Shown here one piece after another: positions 11,310 to 21,300 of a stretch of 64,000 nucleotides of DNA. The first letter of the stretch is position 1. Each line of letters begins with the position of its first letter. Under the pieces are notes generated by a model. That model searched no databases, was not told the DNA's origin, and saw only the letters and a list, made by a program, of their open reading frames with translations. Source of the stretch: Vitellaria paradoxa (lineage: Eukaryota; Streptophyta; Magnoliopsida; Ericales; Sapotaceae); NCBI GenBank assembly GCA_019916065.1, contig CM034236.1:56944690-57008689 (forward strand). The letters are read 5' to 3'. Made by a program: the position numbers and the translations under genes.

Positions 11310-12915
11310 TTGAACTAGCTAGAAATGAGTCGAATTGTTTGAGATCAACTCGAAAAAAGCTTGACTTAAACTCGGCTCGTAACCAAAATGAATCAAATTG
11401 AGTTTAATTTGTGTCTTATTTACAATCAAGTTCAAACTCAAACCCATAAAAGTTCATTTCAAAAGCTTGTAAGCGCTCAATAAAATAATATATTTTTTAT
11501 ATTAATATTTTTACAATATTTTTATAGTATTTTATTTATTATATTTTAAACTAAAAATGATATCATTTTAGTTTAATTGAATTATTTAGTAGCTAATCTC
11601 GAGTCTTTTTTTTTTTTAATCAAACTAAGTTTGAATCTATATAAAAGTTTGAGTCCAACTCACACTACTAGAAATTGGCTAATCGGCGAGTGAAAAATTC
11701 GGGCGACCGCTTTTGGCGGTCGCTATAATGTTATTAGCGACCGCTTAAAGCGGTCGCTATATTAGGCGTCGCTAATCAAGTGCGCAAAAGAAAAGGCGAC
11801 GAAAAAATTCGGGCGACCGCTTATGGCGGTCGCTAATATCTTTTAGACAAGAGCATTAGCAACCGCTTTAGGCGGTCGCTAATACTCTAATTAAATCGGG
11901 CAGAACGCCTTTCTTTTTTTTTCCTCTTTCCCTCCCTCTTTTTCCTTTCCCTCCCCCGCGCTCTCTCCTCTCTCCCCCGGCCCCTTTCTCCTCCCTGCCC
12001 TCCTCCCTTTGCCGCCGCTGCCATAGCCGGACGCCGGCGCTGGCGCCGCCGCCACCCGTAAGTTCTCCCTCTCTAGCTCTCTCTCTCTCTCTCTTTTGCT
12101 TTCTCTTGTTCTTTGTTTCTCTCTCTCTCTCTTCCTTTCTCTCACTAATAATTTTTTTTTGTGTATTAGAGTTATTTGGAGGCCTCACTACCACACCACC
12201 AGGTTTGATTTTTTTTTTTAGTTTGAATTATTTTTTTTATTTTCTGATTTTTTTGTTTATTATTGGATGAATGTAAATAATTTTTTTTTTGTTTTTGTGG
12301 TTGGGGTTTGCTGATTCATCTATGCATGCATGTATATATTATTGTGTGTTTTTTTTTAATTTTACTTACTCATTAATTTGTTAGTTTCATATATATGCTG
12401 TTAATGTTGGATGTTGGTTGTTTGATTGGAATGTTTTTTTTTTTTAATTGTTGGTTGTGAAATGTAATATTAATTATTGAAATGTTATTGTTGAATTTTT
12501 TTTTTTACTGTGTAATGTAATTTTTTTATGTTTTTTTTTTAAATTTTTGTATGTTGCTGTTTTTTTATTTTTCTGTTTTTTTTTAATTTTTTTATGTATT
12601 AGCGACCGCAATAAGCGGTCGCTAATTGTCTGACGTTTTTAACTCAAGCGGTCGCAGGCGCGGTCGCAAAAACTTTAGCGACCGCCTTTGGGGTCGCTAA
12701 TATTTTTTAGCGACGACCCAAATGCGACTTGTTTGACGCGGTCGCTAAGCCGTCGCTAATACTTTTAGCGACCGCTATTTTACCTTTAGCGACCGCTTGT
12801 GGCGGTCGCTAATACCCCTCTTTCTACTAGTGTCAAGTTCTAGTGAAGTTCAAATAAATTAAAATTTCACTCGATTCGACTTAGATCTGCTCAACTTTAC
12901 TTGTTTTCATCCTTA
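11310..12915. repeat. Dispersed TTCGA-rich repeat, copy 1 (split by the CACTA element)
   Basis: The parts before 11663 and after 12832 resemble 31870-32165 and, more weakly, 26770-27040. Shared blocks include TTTTATTTATTATATTTTAA, TTTAGTTTAATTGAATTATT and TATATAAAAGTTTGA. The right-hand part after the transposon ends with a CGATTCGACTT..CTTGTTTTC pattern also seen at about 32140-32160. Class unknown; no coding capacity. Confidence 0.6.
11663..12832. mobile_element. Non-autonomous CACTA (En/Spm-type) transposon, 1170 bp
   Basis: Left terminus CACTACTAGAAATTGG, right terminus (reverse complement) CACTAGTAGAAAGAGG, flanked by a perfect 3-bp duplication TCA at 11660-11662 and 12833-12835. Both ends carry many sub-terminal copies, in both orientations, of a palindromic unit of AGCGACCGC, a 4-6 base loop, then GCGGTCGCT (about 11700-11885 and 12600-12815), the kind of array bound by a CACTA TnpA-like protein. 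The interior has a GC-rich island (about 11935-12060) followed by GTAAGT, CT repeats and long T-rich sequence, with no transposase. The low-complexity open frames on the minus strand are not credible genes. Confidence 0.93.
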
Positions 12916-13737
12916 CTTTGGATCAAAAATGGTGAGAATCACTATAGGGGGCTACATTGTATATCCACCAGAGGCTTCATCCCATAACCTTCAATGACTT
13001 CTCAATTTGAATATTAAAAGACAATAAGAGTAGAGGATGAAAAAATAAAAATATGGCATAGAACTAAGAAAATCAAACATCCAAAAGAAAAAAAAAATAC
13101 CTTCACTTAAGGGCGATCCCAAAGGGGATGAGCGGGGTCAGGACTCGTCTTAAATTTTGAAAATTTTTTAATACTCTCATAAGTTTTAAAAATTTTTTCA
13201 TATAATATAATATTTAACCTCTCTTAAGTTTTGAAAATTCTTTAATACTCTTATACATTTTAAGATTTTTTTCATATAATATAATGTTGGGTCCCTCTAG
13301 AATTTATAAAATTTTATTTTACTTTCCACTCAGTACAAAATTTTTTACATTAATATTAAAATCTTGAGTCTACGACTGTCTCTACTTATTTTAATTATCT
13401 GCATATAATTTACCATCAGCCAACGTTATCCTCAGCCATCCTCCCCCTCCTCCTCCTTGTGGGTAAGCAGGATTCACCCGAGTGGGGAGAATATTGGGCA
13501 ATAAAATTCCCATGTGCATATTCTGTGTTTGTTCATTGAATTATATGGCAGAGAAAATAAACAATGTGGGGGTATAATGATAAATTTGAGGATGAATAGT
13601 GGTTGATACTCCTACCAAATCACACGTTGATAGCAACCATTCACCCTTCTTTTATTGATGGTGATAATGACACCCTCGTCTAACAACCATATTTATTTCT
13701 TAGCAAATTTCACGAATGACATATTATTTTATAGTAA

Positions 13738-13905
13738 GGGCACGTTTGATATGTAAAAATTTACTGAAAATCTTCAAAAATCTCTATAAATCTCTGTTAA
13801 CTTTATATCACATCAACTTTTTTCTCTCACTGCACTCATTACGAACTCTCCCCAAACTATAATTTATCTCAATTTATCTTATTTTTTTTTACTCTAAACA
13901 AACCC
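13738..13905. mobile_element. MITE family A (Tourist-like), copy 2
   Basis: 168-bp element flanked by TAA at 13735-13737 and 13906-13908. Ends GGGCACGTTTGATATG and, reverse-complemented, GGGTTTGTTTAGAGT. Interior shares TCTCTATAAATCTCTGTTAA with the family and is the reverse orientation of copy 1. Confidence 0.75.
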
Positions 13906-14153
13906 TAAGATTTAGGCTATAAGAATTTATTCAAAGAGTCACTACAAAGATATCATTATAGCAAAATCGAAGTTGTTAGTTGTTCCATTCCTCTCACGCT
14001 CACTGTACACATTTGAATCCAATGACCTTACTCCCCGACACTTTTATTTAACTACACGCTAAAGCAACATCTTCTTCTTCCCTTTTTTTTTTTATTTTTT
14101 TTCCTCTTTTGTATTCTTTTATTAGTTTTTTTTTTATCAAATTTCATCTTTTA

Positions 14154-14301
14154 GGACGTTTGGAGTGACAAAAAGTGAGATGAAGTGAAATAATTTGAGA
14201 GTTAATAATTCTCACAGTGAAATAAAAAAGTGAATAACTTTTAGATATTTTTAAAATTTTTTAACATTTTTTTAATATTTTTTATGCATAAAATGCGTCC
14301 T
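14154..14301. repeat. MITE family B, copy 1
   Basis: Starts GGACGTTTGGAGTGACAAAA and ends near GCGTCC, the inverted counterpart of GGACG. The interior, GTGAGATGAAGTGAA followed by GTGAATAACTTTTAGATAT, recurs at about 28150-28290 (inverted), 30330-30440, 36771-36890 and 50062-50178. Limits are approximate. Confidence 0.55.
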
Positions 14302-14456
14302 CAATATCTAAGAAATGTTTGAAGATTTAACTAAAATATAAATTATTATTATTATTATTATTGCTATAAGAAATAACAGCCTTAAAAATGAAACAATTTC
14401 AGAAAAATGAAAATCAAATATTCCGAGTGCTTGGTGCCAGGGGTTTTATGGTTGCT

Positions 14457-14499
14457 TTATTATTATTATTATTATTATATTATTATTATTATTATTATT
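14457..14499. repeat. (TTA)n microsatellite
   Basis: Interrupted TTA/ATT repeat of about 14 units upstream of the GT14 gene. Confidence 0.9.
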
Positions 14500-14965
14500 G
14501 TTTTAACACAGAGAAAAATAGGAAATTCGTAACTGGGTGCAGTACCGGGACGGGGGGATTGGGCCGCTGCAATGGGCCTTTGCCCATGTTGGATCACCGA
14601 TAAAAGAGAATCTGATCCCCTGAAGCTCACGCAACTAAGCACTTCATACTGCTTTTAGGACACCCCAGAGTCTACACTGAGAAGCTCGTTTCAGAAGTGA
14701 GAAGCCAAGTCCTTCTCCTCTCTCGCTCTCTCTCCTGACTCTGGTTTTCATTCACTCTGTCAAGTCCACGTGAAGTCTCGAAAGAATTCTCAGCGGTGTG
14801 TTCAACGCCTCACAGTCTCTTTCATTACCTTTCCTCTCGTAGGTCGGTCATTCGTCGTAGATTCCGTGAAAATTTCACGGAAGTTGTGGCGTTCATACCT
14901 TCAAGATTTGGATCGGGTTAGATCTTGAACTGAAAATCGATGAAGACGATCAACTTCACCTGAGC

Positions 14966-14968
<3 letters not shown>

Positions 14969-15010
<42 letters not shown>
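14969..15010 (+). repeat. (GA)n tract in the presumed GT14 5' leader
   Basis: About 21 uninterrupted AG dinucleotides, some 360 bp before the GT14 start codon, in a region with CT-rich and GA-rich motifs typical of plant core promoters and 5' UTRs. GAGA-binding BPC proteins recognise such tracts in plants; any role here is inference. Confidence 0.8.
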
Positions 15011-15011
<1 letters not shown>

Positions 15012-15371
15012 AGAGCAGGGAGAGCATAGAGTGGTAAGAGAGAAGGTTAAATGGAGAACTGTGTAGATATCAGCATATTAGATACGACATCCATATAGAG
15101 AGAGTGGAGAGAATCCAACGTTGATTAGCTCAATACGACAACTAGGAGGCAAAATCACAACGGTTCTTGTTTTAGCATAATATTGTTTCCTTGAAGAATT
15201 GAGCCCTTCCAGTAAAAATAGGGTCGACAGGATTTTTATCTTGAAGAATTGTGGTTTTTTGAGAATTTTTTTTTTTTTTCGTATACTCGGAATTTTGACG
15301 CTAATACTGGAAGTTGAACCCTAATTTTGTGGAATGACATGTTTGACATTGTTGACTGAGGGTGGAATTAA

Positions 15372-18300
15372 ATGAAGCGAAGGGCTAGTCCGCAGAAATA
15401 CCATTACCAATGGAGGAGAAGAGTGTTTGTCCTACTTTTATTGGGCTTTTGCTGCGCGAGTTTAGTGTTAATGGAGAAACAGTACAATCGAATCAAAACG
15501 ATTGCTCTGTTATCTCCTCCGTTCGTTCAAAAGCCTAAAATTGCATTCCTGTTTATAGCTCGGAATCGGCTTCCTTTGGATATGGTTTGGGATGCATTCT
15601 TTCAGGTAAATTTTCATGCCTGAGCACTTCTTGTTGGACTTCATCAACTACTTATGCTCCCTTATCACTTTCCTTTCAATGATTCCGGCAATTTGTATGG
15701 TTAGCTTTCATCTGGAAATTGATTGAGCCGCAATTTTTATTTTTATTTTTATTTTTTGGTGAGTGTGTTTGAGCCGCAATTTATCATATCACAATAACTT
15801 ACTGGCCTTAATTGAAATTTGTATGCTAAATATGAACAGTAATTCCCAATTGCTTGTTTATAAATAATTTGGGATGCCTAATCATGCAAAATACGGTGAA
15901 ATTAAGAGGGCAGTGTTTGCATTTGGAATGTGTCTGCATTGGTGCCTGAATGTCTTAGCTTAGATTAGATGGTTCTGCTGGCAGGTCATATGATAAGCAG
16001 TGTTCAAAATTTCAAATAGAACTTGTTCATCCTCCGCTGCTATCCTGCCTTCTATGTATCTTCATCTTTATAGGACAGATCTGTGGGTTTGTGCACCACT
16101 TGTTGAAAATTTGTCACCAAACATGTTTTCCTTTTCCTACTTTTCAGGGAAGGTTTCTCTGAACTTTTACTAGACGAGTAAATGATGTGCTCTGCAAAAA
16201 TATATACTTGTGAGCCCTATCTGAATCATAATGTTACTATCTTTTCCTGATCATTGGCGACTGTTCCCCACGAAGAAGCTCATCCAAAAAAAAAAAATTG
16301 AAAGAAGAAAGTAGGAAAAAAGAAAAAGAAAATAAAACAGAGGCAGCCACGTGTGAATAAATCTCATTCTTGATTCTTAGTAAATAAGCCTAAGCCATCC
16401 AATAAACGCCCTGCCTCCACTCTAAAAACTCCATTGCTTATGCTGGGGGTGACATGGGGTGGGATTTTGAGTTACTCCTATAAGCTGATAGTGATAATTG
16501 TTGAAAAAATTAAGGTGTTAGTTGATGAGATGGGTGGTTTGGACCTGTGTGGCACCATCATTTCTGATGGGTTGGATCTTGTCTAGATTGTTGCCTTTTT
16601 AGGAACCTGTAGCTGATTCTATAAATGGAGAAGCATTTATAATTTAAATGAGGTATAAGCTAAAATTGTTGTTGCCCTATCATCTTAAGCATTTCTATTG
16701 TCACTGGATTTTACTTACCAATATATCTTTTCTGAGTATACTTATCAAATATAGATGTAACACAACTTGGGTTATCAGGAGTGCCTCATGGTCAGCTGGG
16801 GTATGGTGGGTGTGCAAATTAGTTTTTATTCTATTATTATTTTTTGGTAGAACTGGGTTTTTATGCAAAGAGGAGGTTAATCTGTTACAGTAGTTTCTAT
16901 GGCTCATGAGTTCAAACAAATGTATACATTTGAAAATGTGCTTTTGTGGTTTTGCAGGGAGATAAAGAGAATAAATTTTCAATTTTTGTTCACTCTAGGC
17001 CTGGATTCCTGTTCAACAAGGCAACAACAAAATCAGCCTATTTCTTAAATCGTCAAGTTAATGACAGCATACAGGTTTCTGTTCCTAACATTTATCCTTG
17101 AATTCAATTCTGTTTACCTTTCCTCTTTTCTTTTGAATTGTTCATTTAAGAAGAATGTAAAGCTCCTACACTCACAAAAGTATTGGATTTATTTATGTTG
17201 ATTATGTCAAGTGTCTTAAGTAGTTATAGTGAAGAAACAATCTCTTTAGAGGACGACTATAGATTATCATGGAATATAAACAACCTTCACCTTGTGGTAA
17301 TCTGCGTAATCAAATGTTGCTTCAACAAGTATATTTTTTAAATCCTTTTCTTCTTTTTCCTCATCAAATACTATTTTTTTGTTTTACATAACCAAGATGC
17401 TAAGCATGCCAACTCATGAAGGGATTCTGCTGATTACATCCCAACTACCCCAAGAAGGTAACACGGCAGCGTTACCTGCCCAAAAGGTGTTTGGTGCTTA
17501 AAAATTTAACCAAATTGAAAATAAAGATAGTTCTGCTCAATATTACAGGTTAAAACACAAAATGGGAAGCAAACCTTCATACCAGTTGGCTTACTAAATC
17601 GAGTTTTGTTCTTTTGATAAACTAAGGAATTGTTTAAGATAACACAAGCACCATGTAGTTCAGTAACTACTTTAACATTTTAGTTTTCTGGATTCTTTCA
17701 GTCTCCTAAACTGCTAGTTCAGGTTTCTGCATTAGTACCCACCCATACTTATTTTGCCGCTGTTCTAAATTTTAGTCTAAACTTTTATTCAACATTGTGA
17801 AAAATCCCTGCCTCTCTGCAGGAAAATTACCTTCTTGGTACCATTAGCAATGCAGTTCAACCATAATTTCTAAGGCCCATGCAATTCTAACTTTCTCCCT
17901 TGACAGTTTAAAACATGGCAATATTCCTGACTTTGACCAGGCAGGCTGGTAGAAAAGCATCCTTTGGTTTTAAGAATGTTTAGAAGGGCACACATGATGG
18001 ATGGTCCAAATTACTATTTCATCACATGCTTGTTCATTAGCTTTTGTGGGCCCATCATTTGTATATCTGCCCGGCCCCTGTAGTGCATGGTTTGACTTCA
18101 TGAAAATCCTGTTTCAATGTTAACTAATTCCGTGATTAATTTATTTCTTTCAATTGTTGTTCATTTTTTCCAAATTGTTATTTGTCTCATTATATTGGAG
18201 TCTTGGGCATTTGTAGAACTTGAATTATGTAGTTCACTCTTCAGTGTTGCTATGATTTCATCAACTTGTCAAAAACAATAAGAAAAGAGGGGGGGGGGAG

Positions 18301-21300
18301 GAGGGGACAGAAGTTTCACAACTTTTATTTATGTTTATTGGCTTAACGGTCTCATAGTAAGTTATTCTCAACCAACCAATGTAAATCATCTTTCTGGTAG
18401 GATTGACTTCAGTTATCTATCCTTTTACATTGATGACAAATTTTTGAAAAATATCACCACTTTTCCCCCCTCCTCACAAATAACAAACGAAAAATAAAAA
18501 TTAATGGATGACTGTATTTATGTGTTTCTTTCCAGGTAGATTGGGGAGGAGCAAGCATGATCCAGGCAGAACGTATTTTGCTGAAACACGCGCTCTTGGA
18601 TCCTTTTAATGAACGATTTCTTTTCCTTTCTGACAGGCGAGCTGTGCATCTCCAAAGCTGCATGGAAATTTATCATTCATCCTTTTTCTTTTCTTTTTTT
18701 TTTTTTTTGGGTAAAAAGATGTTAAGCAAGTATTTTCATATTTGTTAGGAAGAGAGAGAAAGGGGGGAGAAAGGAATTTATTTTTTGATGAAGGGATGTT
18801 TAACTGTTTGTGATATGAAAAGTATCGAAGATTTTGTTGTCACCAAATATGTTTTCCAGTAGAAGTTTTTCTTTTAGTATATTATCTTGTCTAACATCAA
18901 CTTCTTATCTTTTTTCAGCTGCATACCTTTATACAACTTCAGCTATACATATGCTTACATAATGTCAACCTCAACTAGTTTTGTGGACAGGTGAGTGGAC
19001 TAATACATCTGTTTATCTTCTTTCAAGCCTGAAGGATTAGCATTGATTATTGTTTTTAACCTGCATGGACGTGTATATTACTCTTTCGAATTTGAAATTC
19101 TTATTGTTCCATGTGGCTAATTCCTTATCTAGAACATTTTGTTATTGGAATACGAGTCCAAGATAGTTCTCATTAATTTATTCTAAATTTAATGGAGCAG
19201 TTTTGCTGATACGAAAGAGGGCCGATACAATCCAAAAATGTATCCTGTAATTCCTGTTAATAATTGGCGGAAAGGATCTCAGGTAAGAGTTCAATGCATA
19301 CATTTTGTTGCTTCCTCAAGTTCAATAGAAAACCAGGAGAAGAATTTCAGTTATATTCAATGTTACTTCTACTCTAGTTGTCTTATTCTTTTTATCTGTT
19401 GCATTTTCTTCTTGCAGTGGGTTATTCTTACCAGAAAGCATGCAGAGATTATAGTAAAAGATGATACAGTATTTCCCATGTTTCAATTGCATTGCAAGGC
19501 AAGTTGAATACAAAGTTACTAAGAGATTATATTCTCTGGCTCAGCTGTGTATGCTTTCTGTACCATACTGAAAGTGGAAATTCCTTTTTGACTGAATATA
19601 AAAAAAATTGGAATATTATGTGGAAATTTTTCTTGAGCTCTTACTTCTCACCCAACCACATGGTGAATTAGAATTCTGTTTGAAACTGGATATCAACATC
19701 CTTACTTTTTCTCTAAGCAACTCTTTTAACTAGCGATCTTAAGATATTCATTGCTTGGAAGATTCTTTTGGCGAATTTAGACAAGTCATATTTTTTCTTT
19801 TTGTTTTTTTTTTTTTTTTTTTTTTTTTTTTTGGGATAAATAAGAGTTGTTAGTCTCAGCCCTTGAATGAACAGACGCTTGCCGAATTATGATGAGCCGC
19901 TGTGAAAGAATTAATTTCTCTTAATACATAGGGTCCTGATCCATCAATTGCACAATCTATCTGGTTTTTTGATAATATAAAACATGAATAATAATAATTT
20001 CTTTTCATAACATTCTCCCCCGGGACACTTTCTGAGTTGTTTGTTGAGGACTTTTTGTTTTGTCACTTATCTTGTTGACTTATATTTGACAATCATGCAG
20101 AGGAAGTCGCTGCCAGAGTTTTGGCGAGATCATCCCCTTGTGAGTTCTCTTTTTTATTTTGTATTTTTTTTTTCTGGAGCCATTTTTCGAACTTAGTGTA
20201 TTTGCAACAAAATATGTTGTATCTGTGTGGTAATGGCGATTTATTTACGTAAAGCATCTAGTCCTAAAGTAATAGTTGACAAATCTTGAAGGAGTCGAGG
20301 ACAGTTAGGTGGAAATATTATTAAGAAATGGATTTCACAGTAGATTTTAAAATATCATTGTCATTTGCAGCCTGCTGATGGATCTAAGGAGCATAACTGT
20401 ATACCAGATGAACATTACGTTCAGACTTTACTGGCTGTAAGTTAATCTTTCATTCAGCTATGCTGACCCTCGTTTTATGAGAAGAATAATTGAACTCCCA
20501 TTGCTGTATAGAGTTCTATCTTATTTAATTTAATTAAACTTATAAATGTCTAAACTACTGCATAAATATAACCAGATACCTTGTTTCTTTATGGGATTTT
20601 AAGAATAAGATCAATTTATAGTAGGTTAGCATGGGGGGGGAATCTAACCCACGACCTCTTCTTTTGGAAGTGGGTTCTGTGCAACTAGGCTAGCCTCAGG
20701 GGTTAGATAGCTTGTTATGTGACCTCTGTTTGTGTTTTTGTGTGCACACAAATGATTTTCTGTGGAGTTGTATTTTGACTCCCAAGTCCTTCAGACATGC
20801 TGATCATTGCATATTATGATTTTTTGACTTGTGTACCTAATAAAAAGAGAGAATTTGAGCAATGCTGTCTCCATTAACTTATTGGGTTCAGTGCAGATGG
20901 TAAAGTCCTTGAGAAGAAAAGAAGCTGCTAAATCACTAATTGTCCCAAAAGCTTTAGTTGTTAGGAAATGGGTCCAATAATGTATATCAAGCTATGTATA
21001 CCAAGCTATTTCAACACTCCCTCTCACGTGTAACCTCTAATTTGCACGTGAAATAGAGATAAACAAACTAAATCAAACAAGGTGCATCAACACAATTGAA
21101 GAATAGACTTAGAAAATCAGAGAGCTTGATTAGCCCTCCCTCTCTTCCATTATATTTATAATCATGGATTACAGCCAAAAATTTAAAACACAATCAATCT
21201 AAAAGGAAAATTACAATCTGCAATTACTCCTAATCAGTTATGTTCTAATCACACTCAATCAATCATAATATGCTCTAGAATATTCTTATAAACACAAACA

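Larger units (their letters stand above)
10726..14640. other. Intergenic block with CACTA element and MITEs
   Basis: No host gene recognised between the J-protein gene and the GT14 gene. Contains a dispersed TTCGA-rich repeat split by a CACTA transposon, two MITEs (13738-13905 and about 14154-14301), a TTA microsatellite at 14457-14499 and poly-T tracts. The last few hundred bases are the presumed GT14 promoter. Confidence 0.65.

Noticed and set aside
11868..12194. Overlapping Arg/Glu/Gly-rich open frames on the minus strand in the CACTA element
   Set aside because: They are the complement of CT and CCG low-complexity sequence; no domain, no start context, overlapping alternative frames of similar length.
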